Source: Actinomycetes bacterium
GTDB lineage: Bacteria; Actinomycetota; Acidimicrobiia; Acidimicrobiales; Acidimicrobiaceae
Assembly (NCBI GenBank): GCA_021803345.1
Contig: JAJZLS010000088.1
Span: 1 to 64,000, forward strand
DNA: 64,000 nt
Direction: 5' to 3'
This document shows positions 36,940 to 45,747 of the stretch, one piece after another. The notes beneath the pieces were generated by a model that was given only the letters and a program-made list of their open reading frames with translations, made no database searches and was not told the DNA's origin. Position 1 is the stretch's first letter, and every line of letters begins with the position of its first letter. Both the position numbers and the translations under genes were made by a program.

Positions 36940-39288
36940 ATGGACTATAATTCGAAACTTCTTCGTGCGACGATAATAATTCCAGTTTGGAACGCATGGG
37001 AGGAGACAGAGAAATGCCTCGGATCCCTACGTCCTACTCTACGTCCAGGAGATGAAGTAGTGTTAGTGGACAATGGTTCTATTGATCTAACCGCAGTTAA
37101 CTTGAATTCTTACGACTGGGTAACTGTAGTTCGCAATGAAGAAAATCTCGGCTTTGCTAAGGCATGCAATCAAGGTGCAAGCATCGCCAGGAACGAAGTC
37201 TTGGTGTTTCTTAATAATGACACTGTAGTTTTTGAAGGTTGGCTTGATGAGCTTTTACAGCCCTTCACCGATCACCGGGTTGGTGCAGTAGGGCCACGTT
37301 CCAATAGCGTGTCTGGACATCAAGCCATCGAAAATATTCCCTACCAGGATGGCAATTTTGAGGCGAGGTCAGAGTTTGCAGTAGCGTGGCACCGAGCTCA
37401 TGCGAACCAGGTATACGAAGCAGCGCGTCTTGTCGGATTTTGCTTAGCGGTCAGGATAGAAGTATTCACTTCCGTCGGTGGATTTGACGAAGAATATCTC
37501 ATAGGTGGTGCCGAAGACGACGACCTGTGTCTAAAAATACGATCGGCCGGATATCACTTGGTTGTGGCAAATGGCTGTTTTGTGCATCATTCATCTCACT
37601 CAACCTTTAACGCTAATAATGTCGACTGGTATTCCATCCAGGTCGAGAACATTGGACGATTCAAAGAAAAATGGGGAATTGACAGGCTGCCGCCTCTTAC
37701 GCTGCTTTCTGTGTTCCTTATAGTTAAGGACGAGGAAAAAATGCTCGGTTACTGCCTTTCTTCAGTAGAAGCAGTGGCAGACGAGATCATTGTATATGAC
37801 ATGGGTTCTACCGACCGAACTGTGGAGATTGCCAGGGCTCATGGCGCAACTGTTATCGAAGGGTATTGGGATGATTCATTTGCAAGGGCCCGAAATGCAG
37901 CGTTGGAAGCGGCTCACGGTAAATGGGTTTTATCTATAGATGCTGATGAAGTTTTTCTTTGCAATCCAAATCAATTGCGTTCAATATTGTCGGACTGGAA
38001 ATCCCCAATCGAAGCGTTCCTTGTACCGATTGAAAATCACTACGGCCAGGGTAATCCCGCTTCAGTGCATAGAGCGATTCGTCTTTTCAGACGTGAGGAT
38101 TGCAAATGTAGGCATAGGATTCATGAGCAAGTTGCGGCTGCCGACGATTTGTCCAGGAGCCTTGAGGTTGCCTATTTGAGCGGATCACGATTGATCTACT
38201 ATGGTAACTCTGCTGACGTTTTTAACTCTAAGAAGAAGGCTGAGAGAAATCTGGCCATGGCCCAAGCTGTGGTCGATGATGGAGTAGTTTCAAAACCTTA
38301 CGCAGTGATCAATCTTAGTAGGGCGCTCCAAGGGATAGGAAAAAGTGACGAAGCGATCGAGGTTCTTACCGAGGCTGCTGAGATTTCTCCAGATCCAAAC
38401 GTACAGCGTCTCGCAGTTAGAAATTTGATTTCCATTTTGGTCGAGCAAGGTCGTTTTGATCAGGCATTAAACGAGGTTGAACACCTTAGGAGGATATCGG
38501 TTAGTCAGATAACTGCAGACGTTGCCGAAGGCCATCTAAGAATCGCAATGGGAGAGCCTGAAGCTGGACTAGGAATACTGGCCCGTGTGCCTCAAAGAGG
38601 TCGTGATGATGAAGGTGTGGAGTATCAGGCTCACATGCTAGCTTCGATGTTGGGTAGGGCGTATGCTTCTCTGGGCAGATACGGCGAAGCAGCAGATGTG
38701 GTACTTGAAGCGGTACGAAGTTCCGGAATATTGGAAGCAGATATTGGAGAACTCACGCAGTGGTTGCTAAAGGCGGGCCGTCAGCCTGAGGAGATTGCTG
38801 ATGCAATCGGTTTATCTGATCTTGTTCTGGTATTGGGTCGGGTCATGAGTCAGCCTGCTCCTATTGCTGACCTTCTGGTTGAAACTATTTTGACACGTTT
38901 TCCGGAGCGATTGGAACCACTTGCCGTGGGTGCAAGGATTGCTGTCAACCTTCCTATTGCGCGGGCAATGATCTGGTCTTCTCGACTTCGGCAGAGAGGT
39001 TTGGAGTCATCCTGTCCATTATTGGCAATTGCTCAAGATGTAAATCTCCACCCTGGTTTGCGAGTAGTTGCGGCAGCGGCAGCGTATGGAACTTTTGGTG
39101 ATCAATCGGCAATAAACCCGTTTCATGATGCTATTAGCCTGCTTTCTGGTAAGGAGCTTGAAGATTCTATCGATCAGGTTTCAAGAATCGCTCCTGGCCT
39201 CGTCGATACGAAGAGGCCAGAAATATCTGGACCACAGCCCTTGCTCAATGACGGTTTACTATCATCACAAAAGCTCATTCCCAAATGA
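36940..39288 (+). CDS. Tandem GT2 + GT2-TPR glycosyltransferase
   Basis: 782 residues. Residues about 5-240 are a GT2 domain (RATIIIPVWNAWEETEKC, VDNGSIDLTAV, FLNNDT). From about residue 258 a second GT2 domain with helical TPR-like repeats follows, and this part is clearly paralogous to the 3278 gene over some 500 residues (V-Y-D-x-G-S-x-D-x-T-V-E-I-A, VIEGYWDDSF, AIRLFR, and LVxxLGRVM shared). The metal motif of the second domain is S-I-D-A-D-E. After the TGA at 39286 the same frame continues with the remnant described at 39289. Likely role: glycan assembly on flagellin or the cell surface. Confidence 0.82.
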   Translation: MDYNSKLLRATIIIPVWNAWEETEKCLGSLRPTLRPGDEVVLVDNGSIDLTAVNLNSYDWVTVVRNEENLGFAKACNQGASIARNEVLVFLNNDTVVFEGWLDELLQPFTDHRVGAVGPRSNSVSGHQAIENIPYQDGNFEARSEFAVAWHRAHANQVYEAARLVGFCLAVRIEVFTSVGGFDEEYLIGGAEDDDLCLKIRSAGYHLVVANGCFVHHSSHSTFNANNVDWYSIQVENIGRFKEKWGIDRLPPLTLLSVFLIVKDEEKMLGYCLSSVEAVADEIIVYDMGSTDRTVEIARAHGATVIEGYWDDSFARARNAALEAAHGKWVLSIDADEVFLCNPNQLRSILSDWKSPIEAFLVPIENHYGQGNPASVHRAIRLFRREDCKCRHRIHEQVAAADDLSRSLEVAYLSGSRLIYYGNSADVFNSKKKAERNLAMAQAVVDDGVVSKPYAVINLSRALQGIGKSDEAIEVLTEAAEISPDPNVQRLAVRNLISILVEQGRFDQALNEVEHLRRISVSQITADVAEGHLRIAMGEPEAGLGILARVPQRGRDDEGVEYQAHMLASMLGRAYASLGRYGEAADVVLEAVRSSGILEADIGELTQWLLKAGRQPEEIADAIGLSDLVLVLGRVMSQPAPIADLLVETILTRFPERLEPLAVGARIAVNLPIARAMIWSSRLRQRGLESSCPLLAIAQDVNLHPGLRVVAAAAAYGTFGDQSAINPFHDAISLLSGKELEDSIDQVSRIAPGLVDTKRPEISGPQPLLNDGLLSSQKLIPK

Positions 39289-39784
39289 CCACTAACCCAA
39301 AATAGAAAAGTGTCTTCCCTCGTAAAAAGAGGTGGGATAAATATAGTAGGGTATTTTCGAAACAGCATGGGTTACGGACAGATTGCTCGAAGTATTTTCT
39401 ATGCTTTGAAGGAAATTGGGGTGAACGTTTCGACGACCGATTTTGTCCTGTTTGGTCTCACCACACCGTAGCGAAGGTACTGGAATCGGCATAGCAAGAG
39501 CAATGATGCTTGGTATGCCAACCATAGTAACCGGGAATTCCTTTAGCCCAGAATTTCAATCCTGTAAAGATAGCTTTTGGGTTGATTACCTCCATAGTGA
39601 GTTTGATTCAGACGGAACTCTTTTTGCAAAAAGTGGATATTGGGCGGACCCAAGAGTATCAGATTTAGCGGAGGCGATCAGGCCGGTGAGGAAATACCCG
39701 GAAAGGGCTCGAGTTCGGGGGACAAAGGGAATAGCTAGATCGAAGTCAAATTTCAACAAAATAGACGTGGCGCGGACGATGTAA
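39289..39784 (+). pseudogene. Decayed GT4 domain, formerly fused to the 36940 gene
   Basis: Directly after the TGA of the upstream gene the same frame runs on and encodes GGINIVGYFRNSMGYGQIAR, the same module start as in the third domain of the 3278 protein, until TAG at 39469-39471. In another frame, from about 39443, the C-terminal half of a GT4 enzyme appears: SPHRSEGTGIGIARAMMLGMP, then WVDY and YWADPRVSDLAEAI. So a once-continuous GT4 domain has lost its middle, shifted frame, and become separated from the upstream protein by a stop codon. A short translated product is possible; an active enzyme is not. Confidence 0.75.
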
Positions 39785-40157
39785 AGGCGGTTGGAGCTAA
39801 TTGAAGAGTCCAAGTATCATCTCCGATAGTAGCAGTTGCCCTACCTTTTAAAAAACAAACTAGCAAGACAGAAATTCCGGAACTAATTTCCTTTTTGCCA
39901 ATCTATTTTGGTTGGTTTGGTGAAGTGTTATCTGAAATTGGTTGTGCCACTATTCGAAAAGGTCATTGAGCTCATAATTGATGGGCGTTTCAAAGCTCGT
40001 CCACGGTATCTCATTTCGGTGAACCTTAATGATTTGGGTCAAAGCTAATGTCGAAGGCAAGTATTCTTGGTGGTACGGTATTGGCATTGATTAGACAGCT
40101 GGTTTGAAAATCTACCAGGCGTGGTAGATCAAGGGAAGTATTAGTTATAGTAAGTAA
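39785..40157. other. Intergenic region with decayed coding sequence and a hairpin
   Basis: About 370 bases. One + strand stretch near 39825-39970 reads as a protein-like fragment without a start, possibly more glycosyltransferase-locus debris; I do not recognise it. ATCTACCA (40110-40117) and TGGTAGAT (40122-40129) form a perfect 8-bp inverted repeat with a four-base loop, 28 bases before the next gene, a candidate operator or leader hairpin. Confidence 0.35.
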
Positions 40158-41072
40158 ATGACTTCAGAATTTCGATGGGGGGTATATGCCCCAACTTTTG
40201 ATCCGTTTGGCACTGGCTCACCGCCCCTGCTGGATGCAGCCAGACTGGCAGAAGAACTCAATTTTCACACTGTTTGGGTAGGTGACCACTTAATAGGTCC
40301 CGCTCCTGTTTTTGATTCGATTTGCTCCTTGGCAGCCATGGCCGGCGTGACGTCAACTATTCAGCTTGGCCTAGGAGTCCTTCAACTTGGACTGCGCAAT
40401 TTAGTTTGGACTGCAAAGCAACTTTCGACCCTGGAAGCAATTGCGCCTGGTCGACTTCGTTTGGGAGTTGGCGTGGGAGGCGAATTTCCGGATGAGTTTA
40501 CTGCTTCTGGCGTCTCGCTCAAGACAAGAGGTCGTCGATTAGATGAGATCCTCCAACTGTTGAATCCATTATTGGCTGGTGAGGCTGTCAGCTACAAGAG
40601 CGATGAAATTGCAGTCGAAGTTTCAGGTTTGCGGCCAGTCATTTCAAGGCAGCTACCCCTGGCGGTTGGAGGACGAAGTGACGCTGCACTAAATCGCGCA
40701 GCCAGGTTCGGAGATGAATGGCTGGGGATGTGGTATGACCCTGAAGCAGTTCAGCAGCGGGTGGAAAAAATGTCAGAAATGGCAGAAAAATGGGGTCGAC
40801 CGACTCCATCGGTTGGAATGATAATTCTTACCAATGTCAATAATGATCGGGAGAAAGCACGAGACGAAACAACGAGATATTTGAGGGGACAATACAATTT
40901 GCCGTTTCATGTTGTAGAGAAATGGACCGCTTGTGGGCCGGCTGACGAGGTGGTAGATATGTTAAGCCTGTACCAAAAGGTCGGCGTCTCGGAGTTTGTT
41001 TTAGCACCTGCTGCAATTAATTTTTTGGATCAATATGAAAAACTTGCTCAGGTGCGTCAATTGTTAGGGTAG
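40158..41072 (+). CDS. LLM class (F420-dependent type) oxidoreductase
   Basis: 304 residues, the luciferase-like TIM-barrel fold. Typical pieces are RLAEELNFHTVWVGDHL at about 30-46, LGLGVLQLGLRN, then APGRLRLGVGVGGEFPDEF and the VGGRSDAALNRAARFGDEW segment that binds the cofactor phosphate. Actinobacterial members of this group mostly use F420, but FMN cannot be excluded. It is the first of two adjacent LLM genes before the EPSP-synthase-like operon and is closely similar in form to the minus-strand LLM gene at 47118. Confidence 0.88.
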   Translation: MTSEFRWGVYAPTFDPFGTGSPPLLDAARLAEELNFHTVWVGDHLIGPAPVFDSICSLAAMAGVTSTIQLGLGVLQLGLRNLVWTAKQLSTLEAIAPGRLRLGVGVGGEFPDEFTASGVSLKTRGRRLDEILQLLNPLLAGEAVSYKSDEIAVEVSGLRPVISRQLPLAVGGRSDAALNRAARFGDEWLGMWYDPEAVQQRVEKMSEMAEKWGRPTPSVGMIILTNVNNDREKARDETTRYLRGQYNLPFHVVEKWTACGPADEVVDMLSLYQKVGVSEFVLAPAAINFLDQYEKLAQVRQLLG

Positions 41073-41145
41073 TTACCGAGTTCGGCCATATGTCGGAAAC
41101 GGTGCCTTATTGTTTAGTGAAAATGCGATACCGAAAGATGTGGAA

Positions 41146-42177
41146 ATGAAAATAGATCTGATGGTGGGAAACTCGACTTGGCAAGCTACTGCTTCACTTG
41201 CTCGCGAGGTGGAACAGGCGGGATTTTCGGGTTTGGTTTTTACTGAAACTTCGCAAGTTCCGTGGATGTCGATAGCTTCAGCTGCTATGGCAACAACAAA
41301 GCTTGAGGTTGCGACTGGCATTGCAGTTGCATTTGCGCGGAGCCCGATGGTGACGGCGATGGCAGCTTGGGAGCTTGCGGAAAATACTAAGGGTCGATTT
41401 AGGCTAGGACTCGGATCTCAAGTTAGAGCACATATAGAAAGACGTTATGGAATGCCGTTTGATCCTCCAGGACCGCGACTGAAAGACTACGTCTTGGCGG
41501 TGAAAGCTTGTTTTGAGGCTTTCAGTAATGGAGGACCGATTGACTATCAGGGGAAATTCTATAATCTGACGCTGCTCCCAAAAGAGTGGACTCCAAGTAA
41601 TCATCCCTATGGTAGTTGCAAGATTGACATTGCTGCAGTAAATCAATGGATGTGCCGAATGGCGGCGGGCATTGCTGATGGGATCGATGTCCACCCACTT
41701 CACTCGCCGCAATATTTACAACACCATCTTCTCCCGCTAGTATCGGAGGCGACTCAGTCGGTGGGTCGTAGTCGTCAAGATGTCGAACTCATAATCCCGG
41801 TTTTTGTCGTTCCGGGTGATAGTGATGCAGAGAGAAGCGAGTTATTGGAGCGAGCCCGTTTGCAGATCGCCTTCTACGGGTCTACAAAAAATTATGCTTT
41901 CCAATTTGAAGAATTGGGTTACGACGGTATTTCGGCCATGCTCAATGAGCGATTAAAAGCCGGAGACCGGATTGGGATGTCGAAGATAATAAGTGATGGG
42001 ATTTTGGCCAACTTTGCGGTAGTGGGCAAGTGGAGCGAGATTGGCGATTTATTGGTCGAGCGGTATCAAGGTATAGCATCGAGGCTTGTTATCTATCTAG
42101 CTGAGGAATCGATCAGAAAAGATCCATCATCACTTTCCCGCTGGAGTAGGGTAGTGCGTCAGGTGACTCATACTTAG
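41146..42177 (+). CDS. LLM class F420-dependent oxidoreductase (second type)
   Basis: 343 residues from ATG 41146; the frame opens at TTG 41110, but the domain starts at MKIDLMVG and GTGGAA precedes the later ATG. Features: AREVEQAGFSGLVFTET, T-G-I-A-V-A-F-A-R-S-P, FRLGLGSQVRAHIERRYG and a long C-terminal helical part. The R-L-G-L-G-S-Q-V-x-x-H-I-E-R-R-Y motif is characteristic of the TIGR03617-like actinobacterial subfamily. Substrate unknown. It lies 73 bases after the first LLM gene in the same direction, so both may be cotranscribed. Confidence 0.88.
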   Translation: MKIDLMVGNSTWQATASLAREVEQAGFSGLVFTETSQVPWMSIASAAMATTKLEVATGIAVAFARSPMVTAMAAWELAENTKGRFRLGLGSQVRAHIERRYGMPFDPPGPRLKDYVLAVKACFEAFSNGGPIDYQGKFYNLTLLPKEWTPSNHPYGSCKIDIAAVNQWMCRMAAGIADGIDVHPLHSPQYLQHHLLPLVSEATQSVGRSRQDVELIIPVFVVPGDSDAERSELLERARLQIAFYGSTKNYAFQFEELGYDGISAMLNERLKAGDRIGMSKIISDGILANFAVVGKWSEIGDLLVERYQGIASRLVIYLAEESIRKDPSSLSRWSRVVRQVTHT

Positions 42178-42227
42178 GTCACTGTTGTAGCAGGTGAACC
42201 ATTTGTGAGCATCAATCTTTCTCAGTA

Positions 42228-42260
42228 ACATAATGTCGCGTTGGAATTTCGACATTATGT
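42228..42260. promoter_or_regulatory. Perfect 11-bp inverted repeat, candidate operator
   Basis: Arms ACATAATGTCG (42228-42238) and CGACATTATGT (42250-42260) with an 11-base spacer. It lies between the LLM gene pair and the EPSPS-like operon, about 275 bases before the latter. The symmetric arms suggest a dimeric regulator, but no regulator gene is nearby; a transcript-end hairpin is the alternative. Confidence 0.45.
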
Positions 42261-42264
42261 GCTT

Positions 42265-42289
42265 GGATAGGGTTGATTGCTATCCTTTT
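42265..42289 (+). terminator. Candidate terminator after the LLM genes
   Basis: GGATAG (42265-42270) pairs with CTATCC (42280-42285), followed by TTTT. The stem is short, so this is a weak call. It would end the two-gene LLM unit. Confidence 0.4.
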
Positions 42290-42534
42290 GGAAAATGAGG
42301 CTTGAGTTGGTTGTTGCGGAAATCCCCAATCTAAGCAGCACTCTGTCGTTATTTGACGATGTAAGGCTAGTCAATAGTGGCCAGTTGTGCGGAAGAGCCC
42401 TGAGTTTTTGGTCCAGGGTCCAAAATATTTTTCAGTCAGTACCGGAAAAATTAAGTTAAAGGTCGCAGAATTAGTTGGTAGATGCAACAATAGTTAAAGG
42501 AGAAAGTAAGGAGATCATTAATTAGGAGAGTGCA

Positions 42535-43962
42535 ATGTCGGATCTGGATTCACGTCGAATTGATGCTGGAAATAGCTATGACACTTCAAAACTACCTAGG
42601 GTTTATCACCAGTCTAACCGTCCGAGATCGGAGAGAACTCGAAGGGGCTTTCGTCTTGTAATAGAGGGAAGTTCGGGATCCCTTGACGGAGAGCTCAAGA
42701 TACCCTGTTCCAAATACCACGCTCACCGGGCGCTAATCCTTGCATCTCTTACACCTGGTCAAACGGTCATTAGTGGACTTTCTGATGCAGGTCATGTCAA
42801 ATATACAGTTCAAGCGCTCCGTAGCCTCGGAACCAAGATCAAAATCGATAAAGATACTTTTACCGTTGAGGGTGGACCTTACTCACCAGTCACACCGCAA
42901 GTCAATGTTGGAAGTTCTGGTACCACTCTTTATTTTTTGTCTGGCTTGGCATCGTTATCGGATAAGCCGGTTACCATAATTGGCCAGCGATATTTTCAAC
43001 GAAGGCCGATCAAGCCATTACTGAATGCATTAGCAGACCTTGGGGTGAAGTTGGATTCCCCTAATGGATGTCCACCGATTTCTGTCAAACCAGTTCGTCC
43101 TACGGGAGGAATTGTAAGGATTTCCGGATTGTTGTCGCAGTGGATATCAGGGCTGCTGCTGCTGGCGCCATTTTGCACCAGGCATAGCACCATAATAGTT
43201 GAAGGTCCATTCAATGAGAGATCATATGTGGACTTGACACTGAGAATGATGGGTCAGTTCGGACTTGAGGTTGAAGTAACAGATAGTGGATATAGGTTTG
43301 AGATTCCACCGAATCAGCAGCCCAGTCCAGCCGTAATTACATTGCCCCCTGACATAGGGTCAGCAGCTTTTGGCCTTGCGGCCACCGCACTGCATCCTTC
43401 AGATGTGCTATTGCGTGGGCTTCGGTCTCCTAAAGCGGCCGAGACGGACCATCCAGAGGCGGAACTGCTGGATATTATCAGCGATATGGGTCTTCCAATG
43501 AATGTCGATCCTGTTACTGGATTTGTTCGAGTTCGCCATAACGGGATTGGACTTTCCCCTATTGCGGTGGATTGTCGCAGTGTACCAGATATGCTTCCCA
43601 TACTTTCAGTGCTTGCCACTTTTGCATGGGGAGAAAGTTACCTTTCTAACGTTGCGCATGTAAGGCTTAAGGAGTCGGATAGAGTTTCAGCGATGTTGCA
43701 GCTGAATCAGATGGGAGGTGATGTGGAACTCCGAGGTGATCAGCTTATCTGCAGGGGGGTAGATGAGCTTAACGGAGCAGAACTTTCATCCTTTAACGAT
43801 CACAGAGTTCTTATGGCATTGGCCATTGCAGCTAGCCGAGCCAAGGGTGAATCACGTCTTACCTATCCCAATGCGTACAAGATCTCCTATCCAAGATTTT
43901 TGAACGAGATGAATGGCATAGGAATGAAAATGTCGGTGGAAGTGGGTTCGATAAATTTTTAA
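42535..43962 (+). CDS. Divergent EPSP synthase-like (AroA family) enzyme
   Basis: 475 residues. The two-domain EPSP synthase/MurA fold is clear: K60 with R65 (S-K-Y-H-A-H-R), G-S-S-G-T-T at 126-131, V-P-D-M with D352, L-K-E-S-D-R with E380, D-H-R with H423/R424, and K449. Set against E. coli AroA, the catalytic Asp, Glu, His and Lys are retained, but Ser23 is Tyr61, the G-N-A-G-T-A-M-R loop has lost its Arg (Tyr133), and the PEP-binding Arg124 position is Tyr153. An N-terminal extension of about 45 residues is also unusual. With an acyl-CoA ligase, an acyl-CoA dehydrogenase and a FabH close by, a changed role on a shikimate-type substrate (elimination instead of enolpyruvyl transfer) is more likely than aromatic amino acid synthesis. 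Start ATG 42535, in the context GAGTGCA-ATG. Confidence 0.78.
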   Translation: MSDLDSRRIDAGNSYDTSKLPRVYHQSNRPRSERTRRGFRLVIEGSSGSLDGELKIPCSKYHAHRALILASLTPGQTVISGLSDAGHVKYTVQALRSLGTKIKIDKDTFTVEGGPYSPVTPQVNVGSSGTTLYFLSGLASLSDKPVTIIGQRYFQRRPIKPLLNALADLGVKLDSPNGCPPISVKPVRPTGGIVRISGLLSQWISGLLLLAPFCTRHSTIIVEGPFNERSYVDLTLRMMGQFGLEVEVTDSGYRFEIPPNQQPSPAVITLPPDIGSAAFGLAATALHPSDVLLRGLRSPKAAETDHPEAELLDIISDMGLPMNVDPVTGFVRVRHNGIGLSPIAVDCRSVPDMLPILSVLATFAWGESYLSNVAHVRLKESDRVSAMLQLNQMGGDVELRGDQLICRGVDELNGAELSSFNDHRVLMALAIAASRAKGESRLTYPNAYKISYPRFLNEMNGIGMKMSVEVGSINF

Positions 43963-43978
43963 ACTCCTGAGGTTGGAA

Positions 43979-45694
43979 ATGGGTGATCGTGAAAGAACGG
44001 ATCTAAACAGTCTCGTAGGTTTGCCAATTACTGACATAGTGAGCAAGCGGGCAATTGAGGACCCTTTGGGACTTGCAGTCGTGGATATACCGGCAGGCGG
44101 TAACCCTGAGAGAACCTGGAGTTGGCAGAAACTTAACTCCCAGGCCGACGCTTTGGCAAAGTTGCTGATTGACCTTGGCGTGCGCCAAGGGGATGCCGTG
44201 GCATACCAGTTTCCCAACTGCGGTGAGTTTGTGGTCATCTCGCTTGCAATACTTAAGGTTGGTGCTGTCTGTTGCCCGATAATTCCGATATTTAGAGAAA
44301 GGGAGATTTCGTATGTTCTTCGCTCATCGAAGGCGAGGTTGTATTTAATTCCTGATAATTACAAAGGACGAAATCTTGCCGAGGAGATGTCTGAATTGTT
44401 GAGCTCGGACACAGCTGGCCAGTTTCGACTTGGTGATGTAGTGGTAATCGCCAGTAATGAAATGCGACCGACTAATAACTTTGGCGCTGTAAATACGTCT
44501 TTTTATAGAAATGAATCCCGGTCCGATGTGAAATGGCACTTCTTTAGCTCCCTGTCGGACATGGTATCCGAGCAATGTGTTTTGGGAGAAGAGATCTCTC
44601 CTCAAATTGATATTTCTGTCGAGTTGTTGGCTCAACTACTTTTCACTTCGGGTACTTCCGGAGAGCCCAAAGGCGTCTTGCAGAAAATGAAGACTCTGAA
44701 TAGAGCTGCCGTGATGGAGATTAACCATTTAGGTCTTGGACTTGAAGATCGAGTATTTGTGCCATCGCCGCTTGCCCATCAAACAGGATTTTTGTATGGT
44801 ATGTGGATTTCACTTCTTCTTGGAGTTCCCCAAGTTCTTCAGGCAGTATGGGACGGCAAAACTGCACTTGAGGCAATGAGAAAGTGGAAGGCTACGTTCG
44901 TTCAGGCGGCTACTCCGTTTCTGGCTGATCTTGTCGCAGTTTGTGAAGATAGTGGAAAGGTTCCTGAAGATTTGAGAATCTTCGTTGTCACCGGTGCTGC
45001 TGTTCCACGTGCCTTGGCTGAGCATGCGACGGGGGTGCTTGGCGCAGCTGTCTGCGGGGCCTGGGGTACAACTGAAACCTGTCTGGGAGCGCTTTCATCG
45101 CCATTCGACGAGCCAAGTAAAGCCTGGGGAACCGACGGCAGACCTCTGGAGGGAATCAAACTAAGAATTAGTGATAAAGAGGGGAAAATTCTTCTGCCTG
45201 GAGAAGAAGGTCAACTAGAGGTTTTCAGTCCATGCACTTTTGTTGGTTATCTCGATCATCCGGAATGGACCAGGGAGGTTATCACAGAAGACGGTTGGTA
45301 CCGTAGTGGTGACCTTGCCGTGATTGATCAAGATGGATTTCTGCATCTGAGGGGACGCGTAAAAGACGTGATCAATAGAGGTGGTGAGAAAATACCAGTT
45401 GGCGAAATTGAAGAGCTGCTTTATTCTCATCCGTCGGTGAAAGATGTTGCGATTGTGGCAATGCCTGACCAGCGTTTGGGGGAGCGAGCCTGTGCATTTG
45501 TGGTTGCTCCTAAAGGCGAATTTGATTTTGAAGAGATGAAAAACTATCTTGAGGGTCTCAAGGTGGCAAAGCAATATTGGCCGGAAAGATTGGAAATAAT
45601 AGAGTTCTTACCGCGTAATGCCACCGGAAAGATCCAAAAGTTTCAGCTCCGGGCAAAAATTAGAGAGATCGTCGAAAAGGAAAATGCTGGCTGA
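43979..45694 (+). CDS. AMP-dependent acyl-CoA synthetase (ligase)
   Basis: 571 residues from ATG 43979, with GAGG at 43969-43972. Adenylate-forming enzyme: the P-loop motif LLFTSGTSGEPKGV, then AWGTTETC, YRSGDLAVIDQDGF and the hinge/catalytic-Lys region N-A-T-G-K-I-Q-K-F at the C-terminus. It would activate a carboxylic acid as the CoA thioester. The 16-base gap after the EPSPS-like gene indicates one operon; the acid is plausibly the product of that enzyme. The substrate pocket cannot be assigned by eye. Confidence 0.88.
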   Translation: MGDRERTDLNSLVGLPITDIVSKRAIEDPLGLAVVDIPAGGNPERTWSWQKLNSQADALAKLLIDLGVRQGDAVAYQFPNCGEFVVISLAILKVGAVCCPIIPIFREREISYVLRSSKARLYLIPDNYKGRNLAEEMSELLSSDTAGQFRLGDVVVIASNEMRPTNNFGAVNTSFYRNESRSDVKWHFFSSLSDMVSEQCVLGEEISPQIDISVELLAQLLFTSGTSGEPKGVLQKMKTLNRAAVMEINHLGLGLEDRVFVPSPLAHQTGFLYGMWISLLLGVPQVLQAVWDGKTALEAMRKWKATFVQAATPFLADLVAVCEDSGKVPEDLRIFVVTGAAVPRALAEHATGVLGAAVCGAWGTTETCLGALSSPFDEPSKAWGTDGRPLEGIKLRISDKEGKILLPGEEGQLEVFSPCTFVGYLDHPEWTREVITEDGWYRSGDLAVIDQDGFLHLRGRVKDVINRGGEKIPVGEIEELLYSHPSVKDVAIVAMPDQRLGERACAFVVAPKGEFDFEEMKNYLEGLKVAKQYWPERLEIIEFLPRNATGKIQKFQLRAKIREIVEKENAG

Positions 45695-45747
45695 TAGCTA
45701 GCACTGGGTCAAAACGGATTCCAGTTCGAAAAGGAAAGGATGCTTTC

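Larger units (their letters stand above)
42178..42534. other. Regulatory gap before the EPSPS-like operon
   Basis: About 355 bases with an inverted repeat (42228-42260) and a terminator-like hairpin (42265-42289). A 54-codon frame from ATG 42295 to 42459 has no family resemblance and I do not call it. The AAGGAG-like site for the next gene lies just before its ATG. Confidence 0.4.

Noticed and set aside
42535..43962. Reading this gene as the housekeeping aroA
   Set aside because: Three substrate-contact residues are changed, the N-terminus is extended, and the neighbours are CoA enzymes rather than shikimate-pathway genes. I keep the family name but not the gene symbol.
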